Assembly: GCF_019670005.1 (NCBI RefSeq)
Contig: NZ_AP019783.1
Coordinates: 4,056,150 to 4,120,149, forward strand
DNA: 64,000 nt
DNA from: Methylomagnum ishizawai
GTDB lineage: Bacteria > Pseudomonadota > Gammaproteobacteria > Methylococcales > Methylococcaceae
Direction of reading: 5' to 3'
Shown: piece by piece, positions 1 through 9,195 of the stretch
How the letters are laid out: each line of letters starts with the position of its first letter
How positions within the stretch are numbered: position 1 is the stretch's first letter
Notes under the pieces: generated by a model
What the model saw: only the letters and a program-made list of their open reading frames with translations
Databases searched by the model: none
Told to the model about the DNA's origin: nothing
Made by a program: the position numbers and the translations under genes

Positions 1-594
1 CGGGATGATCTGCTCGGACTGGAAGCCGCTGAAGGCCAGGATGCGGCCCTGCCGGGAAAACACCGTGAAATCGCCCTCCTCCAGGGAATCGCGCAATTCG
101 CCCAGGCGGATGGCGAGCAGCGAAGGCGGGGAATCGGCCAGTTGCTCGGCGGCCTGCTCGGTCTGCTTGAGCATGGCCCGCATCCGTTCGTCGAGGGCGG
201 TCTGGCCCAGTTGCAGGGCGTCCTCCATGGCGTGGTCGATGCGCACATCGAACCAGCTATCGATGCTTTGTTCGAGGAACTGCATGGAGTAATAGAACAC
301 GATGGCGGCCGGGGCCAGCGACAACAGGCTGAACAGGAACACCATGCGGGTGGTGAGGTTCGAGCCCGCCGCCTTGCGCTTCCATTGCCGGAACAGCGAA
401 TAGGCGTTGGCGATCACCAAGCCCAGCAGCAATACCGAACCCAGCAGGTTCACCACCACCAGCCAGGAATACATCGCGCCCAACTGCGAAGCGTCCTGGG
501 TCGCCGAACTCATCAAGTGCAGCGAGACCAAGACGCCCAGGAACAGGGCGAGGATGGACAGCCCCAAGGGCGGCTTCAGCCTGAAACGCGCCAT
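1..594 (-). CDS. NtrY-like sensor histidine kinase, N-terminal part (runs off the window)
   Basis: Only the first 198 codons are present; the gene continues past base 1. The ATG at 594 opens a protein with a hydrophobic segment near residues 10-30, further hydrophobic segments near residues 40-60 and 80-105, and then a soluble stretch containing QSIDSWFDVRIDHAM. That arrangement and motif are typical of the membrane sensor part of NtrY-type nitrogen-related kinases. The catalytic kinase domains lie outside the window. The start overlaps the DUF4390 gene by 19 bases, so it is probably translated from the same def-fmt-rsmB transcript. This gene order (rsmB, DUF4390, NtrY-like kinase) is common in gammaproteobacteria. 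The exact ligand cannot be judged from what is visible. Confidence 0.75.
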   Translation of the reverse strand, partial: MARFRLKPPLGLSILALFLGVLVSLHLMSSATQDASQLGAMYSWLVVVNLLGSVLLLGLVIANAYSLFRQWKRKAAGSNLTTRMVFLFSLLSLAPAAIVFYYSMQFLEQSIDSWFDVRIDHAMEDALQLGQTALDERMRAMLKQTEQAAEQLADSPPSLLAIRLGELRDSLEEGDFTVFSRQGRILAFSGFQSEQIIP

Positions 595-1136
595 CGGAAC
601 CAGGGGCTCCCGAGATACCAGCCAGGCGACACATAGGCCAGGGGCCGCAGCGGCAGCGGCAGGGCTTCGATATCAAGCTTGGCGGCGAGGCCGACCCAAT
701 ATTCCCGGCCCGGCGCGAACGCCGCCTTGGGTAGGGCGCGCCAGCCGCGGATTTCGCCCAGGGCGTCGAGCGAGGCGCGGAGGCTGGCGAAATCGCGGGT
801 CGCGCCGCTGCTTTCGTTGGCGATCTGGTAGGTTTTCGCCAGCGGGTGATAGTGGATGAAGAAACGGCGGGATTCGCTGAGCAGGGTTTCATCCAGCCAA
901 TAATCGCGGTGGCGCTGGATTTTGAACTGGATGACCACGGTCAAGGGCACGCCGTGTTCCAGGGCGTCGATGGCGGGGGCGCTGAAGCGGTAGTCGATAT
1001 CGGCGTTCAAGGCATATTGGTCGGCGATGGGCACCAACTGGGCGTCGAGGATGCGGAAGCCGTATTCGGCGGCCCGGCCCTCCAGGCCGTGGCATAGCGC
1101 CAGCGGCAATAACCAGCGCGTCCAGCGCGGAATCAC
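576..1136 (-). CDS. DUF4390 family protein, predicted exported
   Basis: The protein has 186 residues. It starts at a GTG whose last two bases form the stop of rsmB (GTGA overlap), which fixes the start by translational coupling. The N-terminus (RWLLPLALCHGLEG) is a short hydrophobic signal-like segment. The body contains DYRFSAPAIDALEHGVPL, VIQFKIQR and YWVGLAAKLDIEALPLPLRP, which are characteristic of the DUF4390 family found between rsmB and an NtrY-type kinase. No biochemical role is established for the family. Its position directly before a membrane sensor kinase suggests an accessory envelope role, which is inference. Confidence 0.75.
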   Translation of the reverse strand: MIPRWTRWLLPLALCHGLEGRAAEYGFRILDAQLVPIADQYALNADIDYRFSAPAIDALEHGVPLTVVIQFKIQRHRDYWLDETLLSESRRFFIHYHPLAKTYQIANESSGATRDFASLRASLDALGEIRGWRALPKAAFAPGREYWVGLAAKLDIEALPLPLRPLAYVSPGWYLGSPWFRWRVSG

Positions 1137-2419
1137 GCCTTCTCCAACAGCGCGTAGTAGAAACCGTCCATGCCGTTCTGACCGGCCAAGATTTGACGGC
1201 CATGGCGGGCCGGGACGCCCCAATCCGCCGCCACCGGACGCTCGCGGGCTTCCGGGTGGGCGTCGAGGAAGGCGGCGACGCGCTGTTCGTTTTCGCGCTT
1301 GAGGACCGAGCAAGTGGCGTATAACAGCCGACCGCCGGGGGCCAATAGCGGCCACATGGCTTCGAGGATGCGGGCCTGGGCCGCCGCCAAATCGGCAATA
1401 TCGTCCGCCCGCCGCAGCAGTTTGATGTCCGGGTGGCGGCGGATCACGCCGGTGGCCGAACAAGGCGCGTCGACCAGGATGCGGTCGAAGGGACGGCCAT
1501 CCCACCAGGATTCGGGCCGGGTGGCATCGCCCACCAGGACCGTGGCCGCGAGTCCCAGGCGTTGCAGGTTGCCGTGGACCCTGGCGAGGCGCTCGGAAGA
1601 AATATCGACCGCGACGACCTCGGCCAGACCGTGACAGGCTTCGAGGAGGTGGGCGGTCTTGCCGCCGGGCGCGGCGCAGACATCCAACACCCGCTGCCCC
1701 GCCGCCAAATCCAGCAAAGGCGCGGCCAGTTGCGCCGCCACGTCCTGCACCGAAACCGCGCCCTCGGCGAAACCGGGCAGGTTTTCGACCGGTACCGGCG
1801 TTTCGACGATGACCGCGCTGGCGCATATCGCCGATGCCGCCGCCGCGATGCCCGCTTCGGCCAAGCGCTGTAGATAAGCTTCGCGGGAATCCCGTGCCAG
1901 ATTCACCCGCAAGGCCAAGGGCGGGGCGGCGTTGTTATGGTGGAGGGTATCGGCGTAGTGGGCGGGCCAATCCTTGCGGAGTTGGCGGATCAACCAGCCG
2001 GGATGGGCCAGGGCCGCGCTTTCGTCGGTGTCGGCCTCGGCTTCGAGGCGGTCCTGCTCGCGTTGGTAGCTGCGCAGCACGCCATTCAACAAAGGCTTGG
2101 CCCAGACCTTGGGACCGACGGCGGCGACCGTTTCCGCCACCGCCGCATGGGGTTTGACCCGCGTGTACTTGAGTTGGTAAAGCCCGAGCAAGGCCAACAT
2201 GCGGATTTCGGCGTCCTTGATGGGCTTATGGGTCAGGATCGCCAGGATGCGGTCCAAACGCCAATACCAACGCGCCACGCCATAGCACAGCGCCTGCACG
2301 AAGGCACGGTCGTTGTCCTTGGGGATTTGGGGCAGGGCCGCGTTGAGGGCGGAAGTGAGGAACTCACCCCCGGCCGCGACCTGGACCAGGACGCTGGCCG
2401 CGATGGCGCGGGTATTCAA
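1133..2419 (-). CDS. rsmB: 16S rRNA m5C967 methyltransferase RsmB
   Basis: The protein has 428 residues, the family's usual length (E. coli 429). RsmB methylates C967 of 16S rRNA using S-adenosylmethionine. An N-terminal NusB-like domain occupies about residues 1-140. The methyltransferase domain shows the SAM-binding motif VLDVCAAPGGKT, the PC motif in DAPCSATGVIRRHPD and the catalytic-cysteine motif YATCS. The chosen start is a TTG overlapping the fmt stop codon (TTGA). It gives the family's normal N-terminus LNTRAIAA, whereas earlier in-frame starts would run deep inside fmt. It is the third gene of a def-fmt-rsmB-DUF4390-kinase operon. Confidence 0.95.
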   Translation of the reverse strand: MNTRAIAASVLVQVAAGGEFLTSALNAALPQIPKDNDRAFVQALCYGVARWYWRLDRILAILTHKPIKDAEIRMLALLGLYQLKYTRVKPHAAVAETVAAVGPKVWAKPLLNGVLRSYQREQDRLEAEADTDESAALAHPGWLIRQLRKDWPAHYADTLHHNNAAPPLALRVNLARDSREAYLQRLAEAGIAAAASAICASAVIVETPVPVENLPGFAEGAVSVQDVAAQLAAPLLDLAAGQRVLDVCAAPGGKTAHLLEACHGLAEVVAVDISSERLARVHGNLQRLGLAATVLVGDATRPESWWDGRPFDRILVDAPCSATGVIRRHPDIKLLRRADDIADLAAAQARILEAMWPLLAPGGRLLYATCSVLKRENEQRVAAFLDAHPEARERPVAADWGVPARHGRQILAGQNGMDGFYYALLEKA

Positions 2420-3348
2420 GCGGGCCGACCGAGGCGCTCGGCCTTGAGGGTGTAGGCGTTGAGGAAATCCCGCGCCGCCACCCGCTTGGCTCCGGGCAAC
2501 TGGACTTCGAGCAGCCGCAGCACGCCCTGGCCGGTGGCGACATCGAGGGTGCGTTCGCGGTCCAGCACGGTGCCGGGGGCGGCGGCGGTGGTTTCGTCCA
2601 GGGCCTCGGCCAGCCACACGCGGAGGGTGGTGTCGCGCCATTGGGTTTCCGCCACCGGCCAGGGGTTGAAGGCGCGGACGCGGCGTTCCAGTTCCGGGGC
2701 GGATAGGGTCCAATCCAGCGCGGCCTCGGCCTTTTCCAGCTTGGCGGCGTAGGTCACCTGGGCTTCGTCCTGGATTTCCGGGCGGACGGCGCCGGTTTCG
2801 AGATCGGGCAGGGTTTCGGCCAGGGCTTCCGCACCCAACCGGGCCAAGCGGTCGTGCAACTCGCCCGCCGTTTCCAGCCGACCGATGCGGCAGGTTTTTT
2901 TATGCAGCATCGGCCCCGCGTCCAGGCGCGGCTCGATATACATGATGGTGATGCCGGTTTCCGCATCGCCCGCCAGCACCGAGCGCTGGATGGGCGCGGC
3001 CCCGCGCCAGCGCGGCAACAGCGAGGCATGGATGTTGACGCAGCCGAGCTTGGGAATCTCCAGCACCGCCTTGGGCAGGATCAAGCCATAGGCCACCACC
3101 ACCAGCACATCGGGTTCCAGGGCGCGGAGTTGGGCTTGGTCTTCCCCGTCCTTGAGGGTCGCGGGCTGGAATACCGGGATGTGGTGGGCGGTGGCGACTT
3201 GTTTGACGGGGCTGGGCGTGAGCTTGCGGCCCCGTCCGGCGGGGCGGTCGGGTTGGGTGTAGACCGCGATGATGTCGTGGTCGGTGCCGAGCAGCATTTG
3301 CAAGGGCGGCACCGCGAATTCCGGGGTTCCGGCGAAGACGATCCTCAT
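2416..3348 (-). CDS. fmt: methionyl-tRNA formyltransferase
   Basis: The protein has 310 residues, the standard length. It transfers the formyl group from 10-formyltetrahydrofolate to initiator Met-tRNA. The start MRIVFAGTPEFAVPPL is the family signature. The folate-binding motif SLLPRWRGAAPIQRS is followed by the catalytic region ETGITIMYIEPRLDAGPML. The C-terminal OB-like domain ends with LGRPA. It lies 4 bases after def and overlaps rsmB by 4 bases, so the three genes form one translation-related transcript. Confidence 0.97.
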   Translation of the reverse strand: MRIVFAGTPEFAVPPLQMLLGTDHDIIAVYTQPDRPAGRGRKLTPSPVKQVATAHHIPVFQPATLKDGEDQAQLRALEPDVLVVVAYGLILPKAVLEIPKLGCVNIHASLLPRWRGAAPIQRSVLAGDAETGITIMYIEPRLDAGPMLHKKTCRIGRLETAGELHDRLARLGAEALAETLPDLETGAVRPEIQDEAQVTYAAKLEKAEAALDWTLSAPELERRVRAFNPWPVAETQWRDTTLRVWLAEALDETTAAAPGTVLDRERTLDVATGQGVLRLLEVQLPGAKRVAARDFLNAYTLKAERLGRPA

Positions 3349-3352
3349 GGGC

Positions 3353-3895
3353 TCAGATCGCCGCCGCTTTGCCGCCCGCTTTAGGGCTTTGGCCGGCGCG
3401 TTGGCGTTGTTCCTTCTTGAGCTTCTTGCGGACCAGTTGACGCTTGAGGGGCGAGAGGTAATCGACGAACAGCTTGCCTTCCAGATGGTCCATCTCGTGC
3501 TGTATGCACACGGACAGCAATCCTTCGGCCTCCAGCTCGAAGGAATGGCCGTCGCGGCCCAAGGCCCGCACCTTGACCTTTTCGGCGCGGCTGGTCTTCT
3601 CGAAGATGCCGGGGACCGAGAGGCAGCCTTCGTCCATTTCGCCGATGCCGCTCTTTTCGAGCAATTCCGGGTTGACGAGGCAGAGCGGCGAGCTTTTGTC
3701 CTCGGAGGTATCGATCACGATCACGCGCTTTTGCACGTTCACCTGATTCGCGGCCAAACCCACGCCCGGCGCGGCGTACATGGTTTCGAGCATGTCGTCG
3801 ATCAAACGCCGGATGGAATCGTCCACCACCTCCACGGGAACGGCTTTTTTGCGGAGCCGTTCGTCGGGGAATTCGAGGATGGTTAAAGTAGCCAT
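3353..3895 (-). CDS. def: peptide deformylase
   Basis: The protein has 180 residues and removes the N-formyl group from nascent proteins, the counterpart of the neighbouring fmt. All three metal and active-site motifs are present in order: [15 protein letters not shown] and QHEMDH, the last carrying the two His ligands and catalytic Glu. The start at 3895 gives the family N-terminus [18 protein letters not shown]; a longer open frame upstream is non-homologous. A basic tail of about 20 residues ([13 protein letters not shown]) follows the conserved core. First gene of the minus-strand operon, divergent from the LysM gene. Confidence 0.97.
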   Translation of the reverse strand: MATLTILEFPDERLRKKAVPVEVVDDSIRRLIDDMLETMYAAPGVGLAANQVNVQKRVIVIDTSEDKSSPLCLVNPELLEKSGIGEMDEGCLSVPGIFEKTSRAEKVKVRALGRDGHSFELEAEGLLSVCIQHEMDHLEGKLFVDYLSPLKRQLVRKKLKKEQRQRAGQSPKAGGKAAAI

Positions 3896-3915
3896 GTTTC
3901 TTAACCGGAAAGCAC

Positions 3916-3945
3916 TGTATAGAATTGGATGGAATTCTAGCGAAA
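3916..3945 (-). promoter_or_regulatory. possible promoter of the def-fmt-rsmB operon
   Basis: In the 117-base divergent gap between def and the LysM gene, the minus strand shows a good -10 hexamer TATACA (3921-3916). It stands 18 bases after a weak -35 TTTCGC (3945-3940) and about 20 bases before the def start codon. The -35 matches the consensus at only three positions, so this is a weak call. Confidence 0.3.
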
Positions 3946-4012
3946 TCACACTAGACTTTGAATGCCGTTCCACGACAGACCCCCACCACTCCATGAAAGT
4001 TGCGCGAACCCC

Positions 4013-5149
4013 ATGGCTATCCCCTTCCGCTTGAATTCCCCCCGATTCACCCGGCCATGGCGTTCGTATTCGACGCGGCGCGTTTGGTCGGTGTTATCCC
4101 GCCTCGCCTTGGCGCTCTGCTTGTCCGGCGGCTTCGCCTCCGCCGACACCCTCGAACTGAACCCCAACCATCCCGACCGCTACACCGTGGTCCGAGGCGA
4201 CACCCTGTGGGATATCGCCGGGCGCTTCCTCAACCGGCCTTGGCAATGGCCGGAAATCTGGCATATCAATCCCGAGATCCGCAATCCCGACCTGATCTAC
4301 CCAGGCGATACGCTGGTCTTGAGCTACGTCAACGGCGTCCCCCAGATCGGCCTGGAAAACGCCGGTTACGACAACGCTCCCGCTTACGAAGACAGCGCCC
4401 CCGACGAACAAAAGCTGAGCCCGCGCATCCGCTCCAAGCCCATCTCCCAGGCGATCCCCACCATCCCCATGAACATCGTGCATCCATTCCTGTCGCGGCC
4501 GCAGGTGGTGGGACCGGATGAACTGAAGCAAGCCCCCTATGTGGTGGCCTTCGCCGACGAGCATATCGTCGGTGGCTATGGCAACCGCATGTTTGTGCGT
4601 TCCATCGGCGAAGGCGCGCCCACGGCCTACACCGTGCTGCGCAGCGGCAATCCCTACAAGGACCCCGACACCGGCGAAATCCTGGGCTACGAGGCTGTTT
4701 ATATCGGCGACGCCCATGTGGAGCAGGTCGGCGACCCGGCGACCTTGTTCATCGAGCGCACCGAGCAGGAAGCCCGGATCGGCGACCGCCTGCTGCCCCT
4801 GCGTTCGGAACCATTGCGCCTGTCCTTCCAACCCCACGCACCGAAGTCCAAGGTCCGGGGCCATATCGTCGGCGTCGTCAACGGCGTCGATCAAATCGGC
4901 CAATATTCCATCGTCGCCTTGGACCGGGGTACCGCCGACGGCATCGAAGTCGGGCACGTCCTGCAAATCCTGCAACGCGGGACGATGGTCCGCGACCTCA
5001 TCGGCCCTTACAGCGGCGAAACCGTCAATACGCCGGAGCAAAAAGCCGGGTTGCTGATGGTGTTCCGGCCTTATGAGCGGGTCAGCTATGCCCTGGTCAT
5101 GCACGCCTCCCGTGCCCTGCACGTCCTCGACGCCGTGCAAACGCCCTGA
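4013..5149 (+). CDS. LysM-domain exported protein
   Basis: The protein has 378 residues. The ATG at 4013 gives a basic N-terminus followed by a hydrophobic stretch ([16 protein letters not shown]) that reads as a signal peptide cleaved after residue 44. One LysM peptidoglycan-binding domain follows at about residues 55-105, with [16 protein letters not shown] and YPGDTLVL. The remaining 270 residues form a conserved region of unknown fold. Proteins of this type sit divergently from def-fmt in many gammaproteobacteria, just upstream of dprA. The dprA start lies 2 bases after the stop, so the two are probably cotranscribed. A role at the cell wall is inferred from the LysM domain. Confidence 0.85.
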   Translation: MAIPFRLNSPRFTRPWRSYSTRRVWSVLSRLALALCLSGGFASADTLELNPNHPDRYTVVRGDTLWDIAGRFLNRPWQWPEIWHINPEIRNPDLIYPGDTLVLSYVNGVPQIGLENAGYDNAPAYEDSAPDEQKLSPRIRSKPISQAIPTIPMNIVHPFLSRPQVVGPDELKQAPYVVAFADEHIVGGYGNRMFVRSIGEGAPTAYTVLRSGNPYKDPDTGEILGYEAVYIGDAHVEQVGDPATLFIERTEQEARIGDRLLPLRSEPLRLSFQPHAPKSKVRGHIVGVVNGVDQIGQYSIVALDRGTADGIEVGHVLQILQRGTMVRDLIGPYSGETVNTPEQKAGLLMVFRPYERVSYALVMHASRALHVLDAVQTP

Positions 5150-5151
5150 CC

Positions 5152-6255
5152 TTGGCTGGGCACAGCGGCTCCGATCTACGCTATTGGCTGGCCCTGCACC
5201 GGGCACCGCTGATCGGTAGCCGCCGTTTCGCTTCGCTCCTTTCCCATTTCGGCACGCCCAAAGCGGTGTTCGAGGCCGGTACCGCCGCCTGGACCGCGCT
5301 GAAAATCCCCGAGAAAACCATCGCTTATTTCCAGAACCCGGACTGGGGCACCGTCGCCCACGACCTCGATTGGCTGAACGGCTCCCAACGCCACTGCCTG
5401 ACCCTGCACGATCCCCGCTATCCCGCCCTGCTCCGCGAAATCGCCGACCCGCCGCCGCTGTTGTTCGTCGTGGGCGAACCGGCGGCGCTGGCCTCGCGCC
5501 AGGTCGCCATGGTCGGCAGCCGCAATCCCTCGGCCTCGGGGCGCAAAGCGGCGCACCATCTGGCGCGGGAGTTGGCGGCGGCGGGCTACGGGGTGGTCAG
5601 CGGCTTGGCCCTGGGCATCGATGCCGCCGCCCATCGCGGCGCCCTGGACGGCAACGGCATCACCCTCGCCGTCGCCGGTACCGGTCCCGATCAAATCTAC
5701 CCGCGCCAGCATCGCGCCCTGGCCCAGGAAATCGTCGAACGGGGCGGTGCCATCCTTTCCGAATTCCCGCCCGGCACCGAACCCAAGGCCGGCAATTTCC
5801 CGCGCCGCAACCGCATCATCAGCGGCCTGGCCCTCGGCACCTTGGTGGTCGAGGCCGCCGAGCAATCCGGCTCGCTCATCACGGCGCGGCTGGCCCTGGA
5901 ACAGGGCCGCGAAGTGTTCGCCGTGCCGGGTTCGATCTATAGCCCGGTTTCCAAGGGCTGCAACGACCTCATCCAAGAGGGTGCCAAACTGGTGCAATCG
6001 GTACGGGATATCGTCGAGGAATTCGGCCCGACAACCCTGCCCGGACGCCCGGAACCCCCGCCGTTGCCCGCGCCCTCCGGCGACGAACCCCATTGGGCGC
6101 TCTTGAAATTTATTGCGTACGACCCAACCTCCGTGGATACTCTAGTGGCGGTCACTGGGGAGAGTCCTGAGTCCATCGCCGCCACGTTGCTGATGCTCGA
6201 ACTGCAAGGCTACGTGGAATCCGCGCCCGGAGGATGCTACGTCCGGATCAAATAA
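5152..6255 (+). CDS. dprA: DNA-processing protein DprA
   Basis: The protein has 367 residues. DprA binds single-stranded DNA that enters during natural transformation and loads RecA. The Rossmann-like DprA core contains the signature MVGSRNPSASGR, the run SGLALGIDAAAHRGAL, and GNFPRRNRIISGL with VPGSIYSPVSKGCN. A short N-terminal helix-hairpin-like domain precedes it, and a C-terminal winged-helix part (ALLKFIAYDPTSVDTL) follows. The start is a TTG 2 bases after the LysM gene stop. No other competence gene is in the window. Confidence 0.93.
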   Translation: MAGHSGSDLRYWLALHRAPLIGSRRFASLLSHFGTPKAVFEAGTAAWTALKIPEKTIAYFQNPDWGTVAHDLDWLNGSQRHCLTLHDPRYPALLREIADPPPLLFVVGEPAALASRQVAMVGSRNPSASGRKAAHHLARELAAAGYGVVSGLALGIDAAAHRGALDGNGITLAVAGTGPDQIYPRQHRALAQEIVERGGAILSEFPPGTEPKAGNFPRRNRIISGLALGTLVVEAAEQSGSLITARLALEQGREVFAVPGSIYSPVSKGCNDLIQEGAKLVQSVRDIVEEFGPTTLPGRPEPPPLPAPSGDEPHWALLKFIAYDPTSVDTLVAVTGESPESIAATLLMLELQGYVESAPGGCYVRIK

Positions 6256-6293
6256 AGCCCCAGCCCGTTATCCACCCAGCGTGAGATCACTAG

Positions 6294-6764
6294 ATGATGA
6301 AAGAAAACGTATTCGATGTGTTGATTTACCTGTTCGAGAACTATATGGACGGGGAAATCGATCCGGCGCCCGATCCCGACGTGATCCGCACCGAATTGCT
6401 CGAAGCCGGCTTTCCGCAACCGGAAATCAACAAGGCGTTCGACTGGCTGGAATCGCTCACCGAGCGCCACGCCATCAAATCGGTGTCCTCCCCCGCGTTC
6501 CGGGTGTTCTGCGAACAGGAAATGGCCAAGCTCGACGCCGAATGCCGTGGCCTCCTCCTGTTCCTAGAGCAAAGCGGCATCCTCACCCCCGAAAGCCGCG
6601 AATTGGTGATCGACCGCGTCATGGCCTTCAACGAGGAATCCATCTCGCTGGAAAACCTCAAGTGGGTGGTGCTGATGGTGTTGTTCAGCCAGCCGGACGA
6701 GGAAATCGCCTTCGCCCGCATGGAAACGCTGGTCTACGAAACCCTGCCCACCTATCTGCATTGA
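6294..6764 (+). CDS. smg: Smg family protein (DUF494)
   Basis: The protein has 156 residues, all helical and acidic, the same length as E. coli Smg. The conserved start FDVLIYLFENYMDGEI, the run CRGLLLFLEQSGIL and the motif ENLKWVVLMVLFSQP identify the family. Smg usually lies between dprA and topA, as here. Its function is not established. Two ATG codons stand in tandem at 6294 and 6297; either could be used. Confidence 0.92.
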   Translation: MMKENVFDVLIYLFENYMDGEIDPAPDPDVIRTELLEAGFPQPEINKAFDWLESLTERHAIKSVSSPAFRVFCEQEMAKLDAECRGLLLFLEQSGILTPESRELVIDRVMAFNEESISLENLKWVVLMVLFSQPDEEIAFARMETLVYETLPTYLH

Positions 6765-6873
6765 TCCCCTAACGAATCCCCGCCGTCCGGCGGCATCTTC
6801 CATCCCGTGGGGATGGCCCTATTCAACGCCGGGAACGCCCGTCCGTTCCCGCCGAGTCCCAAGCTAGAGTTCG

Positions 6874-9180
6874 ATGAGTCAGAATCTGGTCATAGTCGAA
6901 TCGCCGGCCAAAGCCAAAACCATAGAGAAGTACCTGGGCAAGGACTTCCAGGTGCAGGCTTCCTACGGCCATGTGCGCGACCTGGTGCCCAAGGAGGGCG
7001 CGGTCGATCCCGACAACGGTTTCGCGATGAAATACGAAGTCATCGAGAAGAACGAAAAGCACGTCCAGGCCATCGCCAAGGCCATCCGCAAGGCCGACGT
7101 GCTGTTCCTCGCCACCGACCCCGACCGCGAAGGCGAGGCCATTTCCTGGCATATCTACGAACTGCTCAAGGAACGCGAGCTCCTGGACGACAAACCCGTC
7201 CACCGGGTGGTGTTCCATGAAATCACCAAGCGGGCGGTAACCGAAGCCATCGCCCATCCCAAGCCGCTCTCGACCGACCTCATCAATGCCCAGCAGGCCC
7301 GCCGCGCCCTGGATTATCTGGTCGGCTTCAAGCTGTCGCCCTTGCTGTGGAAGAAAATCCGCCGCGGCCTCTCGGCGGGCCGGGTGCAAAGTCCCGCCCT
7401 GCGCATGATCGTCGAGCGCGAACAAGAGATCGAACGCTTCACCACCCGCGAATACTGGACCATCGAAGCCACCGCCGCGGTCGAGGGGCAAAACCTCAAG
7501 GCCCGCCTCACCCATCTGGACGGGGAGAAGCAGGAGCAATTCAGCCTCACCCAGGAAGCGGAGGCCTATGCCGCCCGCGACGCCTTGATCGCCGCCGCCC
7601 AGGGCAAGCTCCTGGTCGCCAAGGTGGAGGAGAAGGAACGCAAGCGCAATCCCGCCGCGCCCTTCACCACTTCCACCATGCAGCAGGAAGCCGCCCGCAA
7701 GCTCGGTTTCACCACCAAGCGCACCATGACCATCGCCCAGCAGCTCTACGAGGGCATCGACCTCGGCGGCGAAAGCGTGGGGCTCATCAGCTATATGCGT
7801 ACCGATTCGGTCAACCTCGCCAACGAGGCGGTGCAGGAACTGCGCGACCTCATCGCTTCCCGCTTCGGCGAAGACAAACTGCCCAAGACCCCGCCGCAGT
7901 ACAAGACCAAGAGCAAGAACGCCCAGGAAGCCCACGAGGCCATCCGCCCGACTTCCGCCCTGCGCCTGCCGGACAAGGTCAAGCCGTTCCTGAGCCTCGA
8001 GCAATACAAGCTCTACAACCTGATTTGGCAGCGCACCGTGGCCTGCCAGATGATCCACGCCACCATCAAGACCGTGTCCGCCGACCTGGCCTGCGGCGCT
8101 AAAGGCGTGTTCCGCGCCACCGGCTCCACCGTGGTCAATCCGGGCTTCATGAGCGTCTATCTCGAAGGCAGGGACGATGGCGCGGCCAGCGAGGACGAGG
8201 AAGGCTTCCTGCCCACGCTGAAGGAAGGCCAAACCCTCGACCTCCTGGAGGTGATCGCGGGCCAGCATTTCACCGAGCCACCCCCGCGCTACACCGAGGC
8301 CAGCCTGGTCAAAACCCTGGAGGAATACGGCATCGGTCGTCCCTCCACCTATGCCGCCATCATTTCCACCTTGCAGCAGCGCCATTATGTCGAGCTGGAA
8401 AACAAGCGCTTCCGACCGACCGACGTGGGCAGCGTGGTCAACAAGTTCCTGACCGAGCATTTCACCCAATACGTGGACTACAACTTCACCGCCCTGCTGG
8501 AAGACGACCTCGACGCCGTCTCCCGTGGCGAGAAGCAATGGGTGCCGTTGATGCGGGAATTCTGGGGTCCGTTCAAGTCCTTGATCGAAACCAAGGACGA
8601 AAGCCTCAAGCGGGCCGACGTGACCCACGAGCAATTGGACGAACAATGCCCCGAGTGCGGTAGCCAATTGTCGATCCGGCTGGGACGCAATGGCCGCTTC
8701 GTGGGCTGCACCAACTACCCGACCTGCAAATACACCCGCAACCTCAAAGAGGATGCCGAGCCACCACCCCCCGAGATCGTCGAAGGCAAAACCTGCCCGC
8801 TGTGCGATTCACCGCTGGCGATCAAAACGGGCCGCTATGGCAAATTCATCGGGTGCAGCGCCTACCCCACCTGCAAGCACATCGAACCCTTGGAGAAACC
8901 CGAGGACACCGGCGTGCCCTGCCCGGAATGCCACAAGGGCAACCTCATCAAGCGCAAATCGCGGTTCGGCAAGCTGTTCTATTCCTGCCCGACCTATCCC
9001 AAGTGCAAGTACGCGGCCTGGAATCCGCCGCTCAAAGAACCCTGCCCCAAATGCGGCTGGCCCATCCTCACCCTGAAGACCACCAAGCGCCGCGGCACCG
9101 AGAAGGTCTGCCCGCAAAAGGACTGCGACTACGCCGTACCCTACGAAGGCGAGCCGCTGGAAGAAACCTCCGAGGCCTAA
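6874..9180 (+). CDS. topA: DNA topoisomerase I
   Basis: The protein has 768 residues. It relaxes negatively supercoiled DNA through a transient 5'-phosphotyrosine. The TOPRIM domain starts at LVIVESPAKAKTIEKYLG and carries the acidic DPDREGEAI motif. The catalytic tyrosine lies in GLISYMRTDSVNL. The C-terminal 190 residues hold four Cys-containing zinc-ribbon repeats (CPECGS, CPLCDS, CPECHK, CPKCGW); the last, CPQKDC, is less canonical. The protein is somewhat shorter than E. coli TopA (865 residues), mainly in the C-terminal tail. tsaC follows 15 bases later. Confidence 0.97.
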   Translation: MSQNLVIVESPAKAKTIEKYLGKDFQVQASYGHVRDLVPKEGAVDPDNGFAMKYEVIEKNEKHVQAIAKAIRKADVLFLATDPDREGEAISWHIYELLKERELLDDKPVHRVVFHEITKRAVTEAIAHPKPLSTDLINAQQARRALDYLVGFKLSPLLWKKIRRGLSAGRVQSPALRMIVEREQEIERFTTREYWTIEATAAVEGQNLKARLTHLDGEKQEQFSLTQEAEAYAARDALIAAAQGKLLVAKVEEKERKRNPAAPFTTSTMQQEAARKLGFTTKRTMTIAQQLYEGIDLGGESVGLISYMRTDSVNLANEAVQELRDLIASRFGEDKLPKTPPQYKTKSKNAQEAHEAIRPTSALRLPDKVKPFLSLEQYKLYNLIWQRTVACQMIHATIKTVSADLACGAKGVFRATGSTVVNPGFMSVYLEGRDDGAASEDEEGFLPTLKEGQTLDLLEVIAGQHFTEPPPRYTEASLVKTLEEYGIGRPSTYAAIISTLQQRHYVELENKRFRPTDVGSVVNKFLTEHFTQYVDYNFTALLEDDLDAVSRGEKQWVPLMREFWGPFKSLIETKDESLKRADVTHEQLDEQCPECGSQLSIRLGRNGRFVGCTNYPTCKYTRNLKEDAEPPPPEIVEGKTCPLCDSPLAIKTGRYGKFIGCSAYPTCKHIEPLEKPEDTGVPCPECHKGNLIKRKSRFGKLFYSCPTYPKCKYAAWNPPLKEPCPKCGWPILTLKTTKRRGTEKVCPQKDCDYAVPYEGEPLEETSEA

Positions 9181-9195
9181 CCCGCCGGAGCCGCC